Positions 18,636 to 29,193 are shown, counted from the first letter of the stretch. The stretch is DNA of 64,000 nucleotides from Chroococcidiopsis sp. CCMEE 29 (GCF_023558375.1 NZ_CP083761.1:981001-1045000); one strand, 5' to 3'. Made by a program: numbers and translations. The notes: a model not told the origin generated them from the letters alone.

Positions 18636-20533
18636 GTGAAATCACCCATCCCAACCAGTTGCACGGTTTGTCGATTCGCCAACTACAGCAAATTGCCCGT
18701 CAAATCCGGGAAAAGCATTTGCAAACTGTGGCTACGAGTGGCGGTCATCTAGGTCCGGGGTTGGGCGTGGTGGAATTAACACTAGCGCTTTACCAGACCC
18801 TAGACCTGGATCGCGATAAGGTCATTTGGGATGTGGGCCATCAAGCCTATCCCCATAAACTAATTACTGGTCGCTACAGCCGCTTTCATACACTGCGGCA
18901 AAAAGACGGCGTTGCTGGCTATCTCAAGCGCTGTGAAAATAAATTCGATCATTTTGGTGCAGGTCACGCTTCAACCAGTATTTCTGCTGGGTTAGGTATG
19001 GCTTTGGCGCGAGACTTGAAAGGTGAAAAATTCAAAGTCGTGGCGGTGATTGGTGACGGAGCACTAACCGGTGGTATGGCACTAGAAGCAATTAACCATG
19101 CGGGTCATTTGCCCAAAACTAACCTGCTGATAGTGCTGAATGACAATGAAATGTCAATCTCGCCCAACGTCGGCGCGATTTCTCGCCACCTGAACAAAAT
19201 GCGCCTTAGTCCACCTATGCAATTCATTTCAGACAACCTAAAGGAACAAGTGAAGCAGCTCCCCTTTGTGGGTGATTCCCTGTCTCCAGAACTAGGACGC
19301 CTCAAAGAAGGAATGAAGCGATTGGCAGTGCCAAAAGTGGGAGCGGTATTTGAGGAATTGGGCTTTACTTACATAGGACCTGTGGATGGTCATAATCTGG
19401 AGGAACTAATTGCTACCTTTGAGCAGGCACATCAGCACGCTGGACCAGTGCTAGTTCACGTAGCAACAATTAAAGGCAAAGGGTATGAAATCGCTGAGAA
19501 AGACCAGGTAGGCTACCACGCTCAATCGCCCTTCAATGTCGCCACTGGCAAAGCTATCCCCTCTAGTAAACCAAAGCCCCCTGGCTATTCCAAAGTCTTT
19601 GCTCATACACTGGTCAAACTCGCAGAAAACAATCCTAAGATCGTAGGCATTACTGCTGCGATGGCAACTGGAACGGGTCTGGATAAACTTCAGGTAAAAC
19701 TGCCCCAGCAATATATCGATGTTGGCATTGCTGAACAGCACGCCGTCACTCTAGCAGCTGGCTTGGCTTGTGAAGGAATGCGCCCAGTTGTGGCAATCTA
19801 CTCTACCTTCTTACAACGCGCTTACGACCAGGTAATTCACGATGTTTGCATCCAAAACTTGCCTGTGTTCTTCTGCATGGATAGAGCTGGAATTGTCGGT
19901 GCCGATGGTCCCACCCACCAGGGAATGTATGACATTGCCTATTTTCGGTGCTTGCCCAATATGGTACTGATGGCTCCCAAAGATGAAGCCGAACTTCAGC
20001 AAATGGTGATCACAGGAGTCAGCTATAAAGATGGTCCTATTGCCATGCGGTATCCACGCGGCAACGGCTACGGTGTTCCTTTAATGGAAGAAGGCTGGGA
20101 ACCGCTGCCGATTGGCAAGGGTGAAATTCTCCGGCACGGAGACGATGTTCTCATAGTGGGCTTTGGCTCGATGGTTTACCCAGCCGTGCAGGTAGCTGAA
20201 ATTTTGAGTGAGCATGGAATTAAGGCAACTGTGGTGAATGCCCGATTTGCCAAGCCTCTTGATACTGAATTGATTTTGCCTTTGGCTCAGCGGATTGGCC
20301 GTGTTGTTACCCTAGAAGAAGGCTGTCTGATGGGTGGCTTTGGTTCAGCTGTTGCTGAAGCCTTACTGGATGCAAATATCCTCGTACCAGTAAAACGAAT
20401 TGGTATACCAGATGTATTAGTGGAGCATGCTGAACCCAATGAATCTAAGGCAGAATTGGGTCTAACTAGTCCCCAGATTGCCGAACAAGTGCGGATGGCT
20501 TTCTTTAGCCAGCAGCTGACATCTGTTAAATAG
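18626..20533 (+). CDS. dxs: 1-deoxy-D-xylulose-5-phosphate synthase
   Basis: A 635-residue thiamine-diphosphate enzyme that condenses pyruvate and glyceraldehyde-3-phosphate, the entry step of the MEP isoprenoid pathway that feeds carotenoids and phytol. Seen are [14 protein letters not shown] near the start, the ThDP motif [18 protein letters not shown]...NDNEMSIS, and the pyrimidine-binding domain with [13 protein letters not shown]. Its length is normal. It starts at the ATG at 18626, overlapped by a small upstream ORF. Confidence 0.97.
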   Translation: MHLSEITHPNQLHGLSIRQLQQIARQIREKHLQTVATSGGHLGPGLGVVELTLALYQTLDLDRDKVIWDVGHQAYPHKLITGRYSRFHTLRQKDGVAGYLKRCENKFDHFGAGHASTSISAGLGMALARDLKGEKFKVVAVIGDGALTGGMALEAINHAGHLPKTNLLIVLNDNEMSISPNVGAISRHLNKMRLSPPMQFISDNLKEQVKQLPFVGDSLSPELGRLKEGMKRLAVPKVGAVFEELGFTYIGPVDGHNLEELIATFEQAHQHAGPVLVHVATIKGKGYEIAEKDQVGYHAQSPFNVATGKAIPSSKPKPPGYSKVFAHTLVKLAENNPKIVGITAAMATGTGLDKLQVKLPQQYIDVGIAEQHAVTLAAGLACEGMRPVVAIYSTFLQRAYDQVIHDVCIQNLPVFFCMDRAGIVGADGPTHQGMYDIAYFRCLPNMVLMAPKDEAELQQMVITGVSYKDGPIAMRYPRGNGYGVPLMEEGWEPLPIGKGEILRHGDDVLIVGFGSMVYPAVQVAEILSEHGIKATVVNARFAKPLDTELILPLAQRIGRVVTLEEGCLMGGFGSAVAEALLDANILVPVKRIGIPDVLVEHAEPNESKAELGLTSPQIAEQVRMAFFSQQLTSVK

Positions 20534-20541
20534 ATTGCGCT

Positions 20542-20605
20542 GTACGAGCGGGTTGACTAGCTAAACTTGTACGACAACAAATAAGCTGGTTAAACCCGCC
20601 CTTAC
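20542..20605. repeat. 64-bp palindromic element, copy 1
   Basis: Begins GTACGAGCGGGTT and ends GGTTAAACCCGCCCTTAC. The ends are imperfect inverted repeats. It is exactly 64 bp, as are all other copies in the window. Confidence 0.85.
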
Positions 20606-20620
20606 CACTTACTGATCACT

Positions 20621-20684
20621 GTACGGGCGGGTTGGCAAGCCAGACTTGTAGGACAACGAATAAGCTGGTTAAACCCGCCCTTAC
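20621..20684. repeat. 64-bp palindromic element, copy 2
   Basis: A second copy in the same orientation, 15 bp after copy 1. It begins GTACGGGCGGGTT, ends AAACCCGCCCTTAC, and shares most of its centre (ACTTGTA, ACAAC, ATAAGCTGG) with copy 1. Confidence 0.85.
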
Positions 20685-20732
20685 CACTTACCAAAACAGC
20701 AGAATATAAACAAAGCGATTAAGAGTTTTGAC

Positions 20733-21797
20733 ATGATGTCTCCTCAAGCCCAGGTTTATCCCGTTATTTGGTACGAAGACTCGGTTTTACTGATTGACCA
20801 AACTCGTCTGCCTAACGAGTACACACTGGTCGAAATTAGTCGTTGTGAAGATATGGCTGAGGCAATTAAGACCATGATTGTCCGGGGAGCACCAGCAATT
20901 GGTGTAGCTGCTGCTTACGGAATGTACTTAGGGGCGCGGGAGATTCAGACACAAGACCGAGAGCAATTTTTGACCCAATTGGAGGAAGTAGCTCGCCGAT
21001 TACGCTCTACTCGTCCCACTGCTGTTAATCTATTTTGGGCGATCGCTCAGATGCTCAGAACTGCCTATGAAACGATTGGTTCAGTAGAACAGCTTAAAAC
21101 TGCTCTACTAAAAACTGCTCAGAACATCAATGCTGAAGATCTACAAACTTGTCGGGCAATCGGCGATCGCGGTTTGGAAGTGTTGCCAGCTACCCCAGAC
21201 AAGCTGAATATTCTAACTCACTGCAACGCTGGTGCTTTAGCTACAGCAGGTTATGGTACAGCTTTAGGCGTTGTGCGTTCCGCCTGGGCTAACGGTAGAT
21301 TAGCGCGTGTTTATGCCGATGAAACTCGTCCTCGCTTACAGGGGGCGAAACTAACCGCGTGGGAATGCGTGCAAGAAGGCATACCCGTTACAGTTATTAC
21401 CGATAGCATGGCGGCTCACTGTATGCAGCGTGGTTTGGTTAATGCTGTGGTAGTGGGTGCTGATCGCATTGCCGCTAATGGCGACACAGCGAATAAAATT
21501 GGCACCTACAGTCTTGCCTTGGTTGCCAAAGCTCACAATATTCCTTTCTTTGTGGCTGCTCCTGTTTCTACAATTGATTTTGAGTTATCCACTGGTAGTG
21601 AAATTCCAATTGAAGAGCGCGATCCATCTGAAATCTACGCGATTGGCGATACCATCCTTACGCCAGCTGAAGTTGAGTTCTATAACCCAGCGTTTGATGT
21701 TACTCCAGCTCCCTTAATTACAGCCATCGTCACCGAGCATGGAGCATTCGCTCCCAGTCTGTTACAAGCACAGTTACAGGATAGATACGTGGCTTAG
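20733..21797 (+). CDS. mtnA: S-methyl-5-thioribose-1-phosphate isomerase
   Basis: A 354-residue enzyme of the eIF2B-like sugar-isomerase family. It converts methylthioribose-1-phosphate to methylthioribulose-1-phosphate, the step after MtnP. Diagnostic segments are [16 protein letters not shown], the active-site region [20 protein letters not shown] (cysteine in NAG context), [17 protein letters not shown], and the catalytic-aspartate region [18 protein letters not shown]. Two adjacent ATGs (20733, 20736) could start it. Confidence 0.96.
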   Translation: MMSPQAQVYPVIWYEDSVLLIDQTRLPNEYTLVEISRCEDMAEAIKTMIVRGAPAIGVAAAYGMYLGAREIQTQDREQFLTQLEEVARRLRSTRPTAVNLFWAIAQMLRTAYETIGSVEQLKTALLKTAQNINAEDLQTCRAIGDRGLEVLPATPDKLNILTHCNAGALATAGYGTALGVVRSAWANGRLARVYADETRPRLQGAKLTAWECVQEGIPVTVITDSMAAHCMQRGLVNAVVVGADRIAANGDTANKIGTYSLALVAKAHNIPFFVAAPVSTIDFELSTGSEIPIEERDPSEIYAIGDTILTPAEVEFYNPAFDVTPAPLITAIVTEHGAFAPSLLQAQLQDRYVA

Positions 21798-21826
21798 GAA
21801 CAGGCGATCGCACTGCCAAGCAACCT

Positions 21827-22927
21827 TTAGGGATACAAAGCATAGCCTGTAGCAGAATCAAACACAAACAGCTGATTCAGATCGAGTGCTAAAGATAGGC
21901 GATCGCTTGGATGTGGAAGCACATTAGCAGCAGCCTGAATGTTTATCTGAACACTCGAACCCGTTAAACCAGCACGAATCAGAGTCTCTCTCCCCAGTGG
22001 TTCGACTACCTTCACCTCAACTCTTAAGTGAGGAGTGAGGAGTGAGTGAGAAGTTTCTTGGCATACAATCTCAATATGCTCTGGACGAATTCCCAAGTCA
22101 AAGCTTTGACCCTGGACTGGTTGCAACTTATCCTGAACAGCTAATGGACAAGGTAGTAATTGGCTACCCACCTGAAAGCCTTTATTCGTGTAAATTGCAG
22201 GCAGGATATTCATCGCTGGATTGCCCAAGAAAGTAGCAACCATCCGATTAGCTGGTCGAGCATAGATGTTTTGTGGCTCGCCAATTTGTTGAATCCGTCC
22301 CTGATTTAACACTACCATTCGCTCAGCCAAGGTCATTGCTTCAACTTGATCGTGGGTGACATAAATGGTAGTAATACCCAGTTGATGATGCAACTGTTTC
22401 AGTTCTACCCGTGTATCGTCTCTCAGCTGAGCATCCAAGTTAGACAAAGGTTCATCTAGCAAAAATACTTGAGGTTGACGGGCGATCGCTCTACCTAATG
22501 CCACCCGCTGTTGCTGTCCACCAGATAGCTGCTTGGGTTTGCGATCAAGGAGATGTTCCAGAGATAGCGATCGCGCTACTGTCTCCACTCGTTTTCGAAG
22601 TGTTTTAGGGTCAGTTTTCCGCATCTGCAAGCCAAATCCAATGTTCTCGGCTACCGTCATGTGAGGGTAGAGGGCGTAATTCTGGAACACCATCGCTACA
22701 TCTCGCTGTCGTGCTGGGATATCGTTAACCAAAACATCTTCAATGTAAATTTTCCCAGCAGTTACCGCTTCTAAACCGGCGATCATCCGCAGAACTGTTG
22801 ATTTGCCACAACCTGACGGTCCCACCAATACCCAAAATTGCCCATCGGGAACTTCAAAAGTAATGTCTTCTATAGCGGTGACGTGATTAAATCTACGCTT
22901 AATGCCTTCTAGGCGAACATTTGCCAT
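21827..22927 (-). CDS. ugpC: ABC transporter ATP-binding protein, MalK/UgpC type
   Basis: A 366-residue ATPase of the sugar-import (CUT1) ABC class. It has Walker A GPSGCGKST (about 37-45), the signature LSGGQQQRVALGRA, Walker B VFLLDEPLSNLDA and the H-loop VTHDQVEAMT. A C-terminal OB/TOBE regulatory domain of about 130 residues is typical of MalK/UgpC. No permease or binding-protein gene is adjacent, so it probably serves transporters encoded elsewhere. The symbol follows family habit; the substrate is not shown. Confidence 0.85.
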   Translation of the reverse strand: MANVRLEGIKRRFNHVTAIEDITFEVPDGQFWVLVGPSGCGKSTVLRMIAGLEAVTAGKIYIEDVLVNDIPARQRDVAMVFQNYALYPHMTVAENIGFGLQMRKTDPKTLRKRVETVARSLSLEHLLDRKPKQLSGGQQQRVALGRAIARQPQVFLLDEPLSNLDAQLRDDTRVELKQLHHQLGITTIYVTHDQVEAMTLAERMVVLNQGRIQQIGEPQNIYARPANRMVATFLGNPAMNILPAIYTNKGFQVGSQLLPCPLAVQDKLQPVQGQSFDLGIRPEHIEIVCQETSHSLLTPHLRVEVKVVEPLGRETLIRAGLTGSSVQINIQAAANVLPHPSDRLSLALDLNQLFVFDSATGYALYP

Positions 22928-22931
22928 TATT

Positions 22932-22965
22932 CGATTTTGGATTTTAGATTTTAGATTTTGGATTC
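22932..22965. repeat. STRR-like heptamer repeat
   Basis: A clear TTTTGGA/TTTTAGA tandem block between ugpC and the ankyrin gene. Confidence 0.7.
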
Positions 22966-22982
22966 ATCTGAATCGAAATTAC

Positions 22983-24458
22983 CTACTCTTTCGCTCCCGC
23001 TGCATGAAGCGATCGCACTACATGCTTATAGCCATTAAATTCCGCAATCATTAAAGCTGTATAACCACCCCGGTTTTTTACATTTACGTCTGCCTTGGCG
23101 TTTAACAACAGGTTGACAGCCTCACTATACCCTCGATGAGCTGCCCACATCAAAGCTGTTGCCCCAGCTGCATCTTGTAAATTCACATTTGCCCCTTTTG
23201 CCAACAGCTGCTGCATTACAGCCGTATGGTTGCGATCAGCTGCCTTCATCACAGCGGTTTTGCCATCGTCAGTTTGAGTGTTGGCATCAGCGCCGTATTC
23301 TAGCAAAACTTTCACGGTTTCAGTCTTACCCTGCGATGCTGCTAGCGTCAGCGGCGTTTCACCCAAGTTTCTGATATTTGGATCTGCTCCCCGACGGAGT
23401 AATGGCTCTACTATCTGGCGGTGTCCCTGCAAGGCTGCCACGAGCAAGGGTGTATCACCTAGATTGTTTCTGACTTGAACATCAGCACCCCGATTCAATA
23501 GAAGTTCCACCACATCTTCATAGCCTTCGACTGTGGCAAGGTGCAGTGGTGTTTCCCCATCTTTGTCTTTAACATTAATGTCAGCACCTTGATCGAGTAA
23601 AGCAGCGGCGATCGCACTATACCCTCCAGATGCGGCTACAGATAGGGCAGTACCTCCATCCTCAGTTTTAATCCTCACACTAGCCCCAGCTCTCAGTAAG
23701 GCTCGCACAACTTCAGTATTGCCATGCTCCACAGCCAGTGTTAATGCTGTTTCCCCCGCTTTGTCTTTAGTATTGACCTCAGCGCCGTTAGCTACTAACA
23801 GTCGCGTTACGGATAAATAACCTGCCTCAGCTGCTTGCATCAGTGCGGTTCTACCTTCCTGATTTTTCCCATTCACAGCTGCCTCATGCATCAACAACAC
23901 TCGTACTATCTGAGTATGACCTTGGGCAGCTGCCAAGGTTAAAGCTGTCTCCCCCCATTTGATTTGATTTGAATCAGCACCCGCAGATAGTAATGCTTGC
24001 GCTACACTACTATGACCCTGCTGAATAGCCAAGTTAAAGGCGGTATCCTCATCTTTATCTTTGACTTTAATATCTGCACCAGCATTTAGCAGAATTTGCA
24101 CGATTTCAATATTACCTTTTAAAGCTGCCGCCATCAGTGCGGTACTGCCATCGTCATTTTTGGCATTTACCTCAGCCCCATTCGCAACTAGAGTCTTTAC
24201 AGTGTCAACTTGATGATTTGCCGCTGCTAACATCAAAGCAGTGATGCCAAATAATTTTCGCTGCACGTTAATATCAGCGCCTTGTTCGATCAGCGCTCGG
24301 ACAATTTCAGTGTAGCCCTGTTGAGCAGCGAACATTATTGGTGTGGTACCCTCGCGATCGCTAGTATTCACGTCAGCACCCTGAGCGAGTAGCGCTTGTA
24401 CCCGCTTAATGTCTCCACTCTTAACCACCCGGATTAGCAAATCATCATTCGAAGTCAT
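22983..24458 (-). CDS. ankyrin-repeat protein (15 repeats)
   Basis: 491 residues made almost wholly of about fifteen 31-34-residue ankyrin units (consensus TALMLAAxxGHxEIVxxLLxxGADVNxKDxxG) with no other domain, signal peptide or membrane segment. Repeat 1 begins within the first 15 residues and the last ends at the C-terminus. Ankyrin stacks bind partner proteins; the partner here is unknown. Individual repeats are clearly diverged, so the array is old rather than freshly expanded. It starts at the ATG at 24458. Confidence 0.93.
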   Translation of the reverse strand: MTSNDDLLIRVVKSGDIKRVQALLAQGADVNTSDREGTTPIMFAAQQGYTEIVRALIEQGADINVQRKLFGITALMLAAANHQVDTVKTLVANGAEVNAKNDDGSTALMAAALKGNIEIVQILLNAGADIKVKDKDEDTAFNLAIQQGHSSVAQALLSAGADSNQIKWGETALTLAAAQGHTQIVRVLLMHEAAVNGKNQEGRTALMQAAEAGYLSVTRLLVANGAEVNTKDKAGETALTLAVEHGNTEVVRALLRAGASVRIKTEDGGTALSVAASGGYSAIAAALLDQGADINVKDKDGETPLHLATVEGYEDVVELLLNRGADVQVRNNLGDTPLLVAALQGHRQIVEPLLRRGADPNIRNLGETPLTLAASQGKTETVKVLLEYGADANTQTDDGKTAVMKAADRNHTAVMQQLLAKGANVNLQDAAGATALMWAAHRGYSEAVNLLLNAKADVNVKNRGGYTALMIAEFNGYKHVVRSLHAAGAKE

Positions 24459-24613
24459 GCCTAGAAACGTATCTCAAAATCTGCCCAGATGCTAGTAGTA
24501 GATTTTGAAGATTGCTCCACCAACACAAAGAGGGATTTTGATTGTTTTATTACTGCCGAAAATCTTGGTTATGCTAAGTTTTATCAAGATTCTTAAATAA
24601 TGGTGAGAACACT

Positions 24614-25084
24614 ATGAGCTTGGAAATTCCAGCAGAGATCAAATTTTGGCTGAATTTCGTTCACCCTCTTTTGATGTGGGTTTTGCTAGGGGTCTCAATT
24701 TATGCCCTATACCTAGGAGTTCAATGGCGGCGGGCAAGAACGGCTGAGGGCGATCTTAAGAAAGAGCTGATTAAAGGCAGGTATAACATTAGGCATTATC
24801 AGATTGGTTCCGCACTTTTAGCGTTGATGGTAATCGGTGCTGTTGCTGCTATGGCTGTCACCTACATCAACAATGGCAAGTTGTTTGTCGGACCTCACCT
24901 GCTAGTAGGATTAGGCATGACGAGTATGATTGCTGTTTCAGCTTCACTCTCTCCCTTCATGCAAAAAGGCCACTATTGGGCACGCTACACCCACATTGTT
25001 TTGAATGCAGGTCTTTTAGCACTGTTTAGTTGGCAGGCTGTAAGCGGCGTGCAAATCATTCAAAATATCCTTAGCAAGAAGTGA
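24614..25084 (+). CDS. DUF4079 family membrane protein
   Basis: 156 residues with four hydrophobic helices (roughly 10-32, 58-80, 88-108, 120-142). The conserved histidines in FVHPLLMW (helix 1), IRHYQIG, VGPHLLVG and YWARYTHIVLN suggest a cytochrome-b561-like four-helix haem arrangement, as noted for DUF4079 and related cyanobacterial/plastid proteins. Haem binding is inference. It starts at the ATG at 24614 and is convergent with the DUF1997 gene. Confidence 0.8.
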   Translation: MSLEIPAEIKFWLNFVHPLLMWVLLGVSIYALYLGVQWRRARTAEGDLKKELIKGRYNIRHYQIGSALLALMVIGAVAAMAVTYINNGKLFVGPHLLVGLGMTSMIAVSASLSPFMQKGHYWARYTHIVLNAGLLALFSWQAVSGVQIIQNILSKK

Positions 25085-25141
25085 GTGAATAGGGGCGAGG
25101 GAAGGCTGAACGCTGAAGGAGCAAATTTCAGACTTTATACT

Positions 25142-25846
25142 TCATCCTTCATACTTTTCTCGCCTCTGTCTTGACTTGAGAGGAAACGACAGATCTAGGG
25201 ACCGGTGAAAATCTTCCTGAACCTTGGAAGTTAAACGACGGGATACTTGACGCACGATTTGATTTAAGAGGCGATCGCCGGTCTTCTGAATTAGCTGCTT
25301 GGGCAACCGCTGAATGAACTTTGGAAACTGGACCCAAACTGCCAAATCCAACTGCCACTCAACTCGTGTAATTTCGCTGGCAACCTGCTTAATAGCTGGA
25401 GCGCTTTGAAGCAACGATCCTGCTGGGGCTTCCACTAACTGCATCTCAGCCTTAAAGTCCACGTCATAACCAGGCGCAACATAATCGGGTACGGTGCTCG
25501 TCTTAATGCGATAAATACCTTGATCGGCAGGCAACAACTCCAAGCCAACTTTTGGTTCTACCTCATAACCAAAAGCGCCAAAGCGACCAATTACTAAGGC
25601 ATACGCATTTTTCCCCAATGGTTCCACTTTCATCGGTTGGGCGCAGCGGCAAAACCAATTCTGATGGGCATCAAGATACTCAGCAACCTTTTGAGCAGAG
25701 GTATACATCTCCATACAATCGGCAAACTGACCATGAAAGCGAGTTGCTGAGTTTGCACCTGTGTCAGCCTCTGGCAGGCTTGATGCTACATGCCAATTTG
25801 GTTCGGGAGCCTCAAAAGATTGATATTTGCTGTAGTGTGACTGCAT
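25142..25846 (-). CDS. DUF1997 family protein
   Basis: 234 residues, soluble, matching the cyanobacterial/plant DUF1997 family (FHGQFADCMEMYTSAQKVAEYL, CRCAQPMKVEPLGKNAYALVIGRFGAFGYEVEPK). The fold is probably SRPBCC/START-like because of the alternating strand pattern and helical C-terminus. No catalytic residues are known, and the function is unknown. Confidence 0.78.
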   Translation of the reverse strand: MQSHYSKYQSFEAPEPNWHVASSLPEADTGANSATRFHGQFADCMEMYTSAQKVAEYLDAHQNWFCRCAQPMKVEPLGKNAYALVIGRFGAFGYEVEPKVGLELLPADQGIYRIKTSTVPDYVAPGYDVDFKAEMQLVEAPAGSLLQSAPAIKQVASEITRVEWQLDLAVWVQFPKFIQRLPKQLIQKTGDRLLNQIVRQVSRRLTSKVQEDFHRSLDLSFPLKSRQRREKYEG

Positions 25847-26026
25847 AAATGCCCTCCTGTATGATTTCGCCTATGTCCAGGATTCCCACTCCGCATTCAA
25901 TGTTTCACCTCGATTCTAAATTTTCACTGAAGCAATACAATAATTTCACTGCCAAGTTCATTAAATCTACAATAGATAGAAATTCACTGAGTAGAAAATT
26001 CTCGTTTAATCAGCATAGTTTTTAAC

Positions 26027-26689
26027 ATGAAAGCATTTGTAGCAGGGGCAACAGGGGAAACAGGTCGTCGGATTGTGCAAGAGTTGGTCAAGCGGAATAT
26101 TCCGATCCGGGCTTTGGTCCGGAATTTAGATCAAGCTAGAGCCATTCTACCTAGTGAGGCTGAGTTAGTGCTAGGTGACGTGTTAAAGCCAGACAGCCTA
26201 CGTGAGGCGCTGGGAGATAGCACAGTGGTACTCTGTGCCACTGGTTCTAAACCGAGTTTTGATCCAACTGGACCGTATAAGGTGGATTACGAAGGCACTA
26301 AAAATCTGGTGGAAGCTGCCAAGGCAAAAGGAATTGAGCATTTCGTCATTGTTTCTTCTGTCGGTGCTTCTCAATTTTTCCATCCGCTCAACCTGTTCTG
26401 GCTGATTCTGTTTTGGAAGAAACAAGCGGAGGAATACCTTCAGAAAAGCGGCCTTACCTATACCATTGTGCGGCCTGGGGGTCTCAAGAATGAAGACAAC
26501 TCAGACCAAGTTGTAATGTTCTCTGCTGACACCTTGTCTTTGAGTGGCAGCATTCCTCGCACTAAGGTAGCGCAGGTTTGTGTAGAAGCACTATTTCAAC
26601 CAACGTCTCGTAATAAAGTTGTTGAAGTCATTGCCCAGGCAGAGGCTCCAGAAAAAAGCTTTGAACAGCTATTTGATAGCGTAGCCTAA
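26027..26689 (+). CDS. NAD(P)-binding SDR protein (atypical, SDR_a5-like)
   Basis: 220 residues with a Rossmann fold: GATGETGRRIV (8-18), IPIRALVRN, a VDYEGTKNLVEAAK helix and an IVSSVGAS active-site-like strand. The YxxxK catalytic pair is not obvious, as in other atypical SDRs (Ycf39 or Tic62-like). It may act as an NADPH-sensing or chaperone-like protein rather than a classic enzyme. It is followed 28 nt later by the lysozyme-like gene. Confidence 0.82.
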   Translation: MKAFVAGATGETGRRIVQELVKRNIPIRALVRNLDQARAILPSEAELVLGDVLKPDSLREALGDSTVVLCATGSKPSFDPTGPYKVDYEGTKNLVEAAKAKGIEHFVIVSSVGASQFFHPLNLFWLILFWKKQAEEYLQKSGLTYTIVRPGGLKNEDNSDQVVMFSADTLSLSGSIPRTKVAQVCVEALFQPTSRNKVVEVIAQAEAPEKSFEQLFDSVA

Positions 26690-26716
26690 GCAGTGCAGAG
26701 GAGAGAGGATTGTTAA

Positions 26717-27397
26717 ATGCCGCTGAAGCATAAACAACCAACGCAAATTTTTCGGATTTCCGTTCTGAGACGTTTAATAGCAGGCAGTGCCGCCGTTATC
26801 GGGTTGATTTTCCTACTGGAGAATTTGCCTGCTCAAAAACCGCGATCGCACCTTGAACCGACTCTAGGCATTTACCTGCCACAACTAGAGATGCAAGGGG
26901 GCGATCCATACGTTCGAGCGTTGATGCGAACAATATCTGCTAGCGAAGCCAATCACCCCCAACCCTACTCCATCCTCTACGGTGGTCAGCACATAAGCGA
27001 CCTAAGCCGTCATCCAGAGCAGTGCATTACAATTGTCTCCGGTCCCAACAAGGGAAACTGTTCAACCGCTGCTGGACGTTATCAAATGTTGAACACAACC
27101 TGGAGAGAGAAGGCAGAGCGCTATCACCCCCAGCCGTCTCAGTTTATATTTTGGCAGTCTTATAGCTTTAAGCCAGAATTTCAGGATGCAGTTGTTTATG
27201 CTTGGCTAAGCGATGCACAAGTTTGGGGGACTGATATTTCTGAGCTGTTGCAGCAGGGAAAGTTAGATCAGGTGCTACGCCTACTTTCTGGTACTTGGAC
27301 AAGTTTGGGATATGGAATAGAAGACAACACGATGACAAGGCGTTTACCAAAGGTCTACCAACAGGTGTTGCGCGAGGAACTACAGGCAGCAGGTTGA
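26717..27397 (+). CDS. lysozyme-like glycoside hydrolase (muramidase)
   Basis: 226 residues. A hydrophobic N-terminal helix (about 18-40) acts as a signal anchor, followed by a lysozyme-superfamily domain. ASEANHPQPYSILYGGQ places a likely catalytic Glu after the motif start, and STAAGRYQMLNTTW is a typical GH24/GH104 segment. Expected to cut peptidoglycan from the periplasmic side. GGAG precedes the ATG at good distance. It may form an operon with the upstream SDR gene. Confidence 0.82.
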   Translation: MPLKHKQPTQIFRISVLRRLIAGSAAVIGLIFLLENLPAQKPRSHLEPTLGIYLPQLEMQGGDPYVRALMRTISASEANHPQPYSILYGGQHISDLSRHPEQCITIVSGPNKGNCSTAAGRYQMLNTTWREKAERYHPQPSQFIFWQSYSFKPEFQDAVVYAWLSDAQVWGTDISELLQQGKLDQVLRLLSGTWTSLGYGIEDNTMTRRLPKVYQQVLREELQAAG

Positions 27398-27411
27398 ATA
27401 TTTTTAAGTTT

Positions 27412-27475
27412 GTAGGGGCGGGTTGTTCTGAGCTATCTGTGTGACTACAAATATGTTTGGTAAACCCGCCCTTAC
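27412..27475. repeat. 64-bp palindromic element, copy 3
   Basis: A 64-bp copy with termini GTAGGGGCGGGTT and AAACCCGCCCTTAC. Its centre has diverged from the other copies. It lies between the lysozyme gene and the psbA terminator. Confidence 0.8.
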
Positions 27476-27497
27476 GAGTTTCGAGTGAAAGAAAAAC

Positions 27498-27528
27498 AAA
27501 AAGCGCTCTCCTTTAGAGAGCGCTTTTT
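27498..27528 (-). terminator. bidirectional rho-independent terminator (psbA / lysozyme-like gene)
   Basis: A perfect 13-bp stem AAAAAGCGCTCTC / GAGAGCGCTTTTT with a 5-nt loop, in the convergent gap 20 bp after the psbA stop. It has T-runs on both strands. Confidence 0.92.
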
Positions 27529-27547
27529 ATTTAGCTAAAGTTTAAGA

Positions 27548-28630
27548 TTAGCCATGAATAGCGGGAGCAGACAAAGCAACAGGAGTAGCCTCAGCCGCCG
27601 CCAAATCGAGTGGGAAGTTGTGAGCATTGCGCTCGTGCATCACTTCCATCCCCAGATTAGCCCGGTTCAACACATCTGCCCAGGTGTTCACGACTCGCCC
27701 TTGGGAGTCTAGTACTGACTGGTTGAAGTTGAAGCCGTTGAGGTTGAACGCCATTGTGCTGATGCCCAATGATGTAAACCAAATGCCCACCACTGGCCAC
27801 GCTGCTAGGAAGAAGTGCAACGCACGGCTGTTGTTGAACGAAGCGTATTGGAAGATCAACCGACCAAAGTAACCGTGAGCGGCAACAATATTGTAGGTCT
27901 CTTCTTCTTGTCCGAATTTGTAGCCGTAGTTTTGGCTCTCACTTTCGGTTGTTTCCCGCACCAAGCTTGATGTCACCAGTGAACCGTGCATCGCACTGAA
28001 TAGCGCTCCACCGAATACTCCGGCTACACCCAGTTGGTGGAATGGGTGCATCAGGATGTTGTGCTCTGCTTGGAACACTAACATGAAGTTAAAGGTGCCA
28101 GAGATCCCCAGGGGCATGCCATCACTGAAGGAACCTTGTCCCAACGGGTAGATCAGGAATACCGCCGTTGCTGCTGCGACTGGAGCTGAGTAAGCTACTG
28201 CAATCCATGGCCGCATTCCCAACCGGTAGGATAGTTCCCACTCTCTTCCCATGTAGCAGAATACGCCAATCAGGAAGTGGAAGATTACTAGCTGGTATGG
28301 TCCGCCGTTGTACAGCCACTCATCTAATGATGCTGCTTCCCAGATTGGGTAGAAGTGTAAGCCGATCGCGTTGGAAGAAGGAACTACTGCTCCACTGATG
28401 ATGTTGTTGCCGTAGATCAATGAGCCTGCTACTGGCTCGCGGATGCCGTCGATGTCTACGGGGGGGGCGGCGATGAAGGCGATGATGAAGCAAACGGTTG
28501 CTGCTAGCAATGTTGGGATCATCAATACGCCGAACCAGCCGATGTATAGACGGTTGTCTGTGCTGGTGATCCAGTTGCAGAACCGTTCCCATACATTGGC
28601 GCTTTCGCGTCTTTGTAATGTTGTTGTCAT
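27548..28630 (-). CDS. psbA: photosystem II D1 protein
   Basis: The 360-residue reaction-centre subunit of photosystem II, with five membrane helices. The oxygen-evolving and electron-transfer residues are in place: Y161, D170, H190, and the C-terminal H332/E333 and D342/A344 region. A 16-residue C-terminal extension after A344 is removed by CtpA. Residue 130 is Glu (in GREW), the state associated with high-light D1 isoforms; Gln is found in low-light forms. The N-terminus starts [10 protein letters not shown]. It has its own promoter and terminator. Confidence 0.99.
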   Translation of the reverse strand: MTTTLQRRESANVWERFCNWITSTDNRLYIGWFGVLMIPTLLAATVCFIIAFIAAPPVDIDGIREPVAGSLIYGNNIISGAVVPSSNAIGLHFYPIWEAASLDEWLYNGGPYQLVIFHFLIGVFCYMGREWELSYRLGMRPWIAVAYSAPVAAATAVFLIYPLGQGSFSDGMPLGISGTFNFMLVFQAEHNILMHPFHQLGVAGVFGGALFSAMHGSLVTSSLVRETTESESQNYGYKFGQEEETYNIVAAHGYFGRLIFQYASFNNSRALHFFLAAWPVVGIWFTSLGISTMAFNLNGFNFNQSVLDSQGRVVNTWADVLNRANLGMEVMHERNAHNFPLDLAAAEATPVALSAPAIHG

Positions 28631-28690
28631 TGTTCGTATGAGTGCTTGAATGTATCTCTACATAAATTTGGGTAAGTGAATTCTCTACCC

Positions 28691-28726
28691 ACTAATTAGA
28701 TTAAGAAATTTATTTAGATTTGTAAA
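28691..28726 (-). promoter_or_regulatory. predicted psbA promoter
   Basis: On the minus strand, TTTACA (28721-28726) and TAATCT (28698-28703) are separated by exactly 17 bp. That places transcription start near 28691 and gives a 5' UTR of about 60 nt. The UTR contains a GGGTA...TACCC inverted repeat. Prediction from sequence only. Confidence 0.65.
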
Positions 28727-28776
28727 TAAATTTTCAATAAGCCTTATTTATGAATGTTATTTATTTTTCTGATGAT

Positions 28777-29127
28777 TTAGCCGGGAGGCCATGTCATCTG
28801 CCGTCCGCCAAGAATATGCAGATGTAAATGGTAGACCGTTTGACCTCCATCAGGACCAGAGTTGATGACAACGCGATAGCCGTTGTTGAGTCCAGCCTGC
28901 TGGGCAACGCGCTTGGCAGTTAACAACAGGTGTCCCATTAAGGCATGATCTTTAGATTCGGCATCAGCTAACTGAGCGATGGGTTCTTTAGGAATAACGA
29001 GGATGTGAACGGGGGCTTGAGGATTAATGTCTTTGAAGGCGATCGCTAAGTCATCCTCATAAACAATATCAACCGGAATCTCTCGACGAATGATTTTGCT
29101 AAAAATCGTCTCTGTAGTTTCACTCAT
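28777..29127 (-). CDS. HIT-family nucleotide-binding protein (HINT-like)
   Basis: 116 residues with the histidine triad HLHLHILGG near the C-terminus and the upstream segment [19 protein letters not shown]. These proteins hydrolyse nucleoside phosphoramidates such as AMP-lysine. Its length is typical. It starts at the ATG at 29127, divergent from comM. Confidence 0.93.
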   Translation of the reverse strand: MSETTETIFSKIIRREIPVDIVYEDDLAIAFKDINPQAPVHILVIPKEPIAQLADAESKDHALMGHLLLTAKRVAQQAGLNNGYRVVINSGPDGGQTVYHLHLHILGGRQMTWPPG

Positions 29128-29193
29128 GCTGATTTGCCTGCAATTCTGTTAGAGATTCTAAAGGTTTATTGTTATGGAATAAATAGTTAATCA

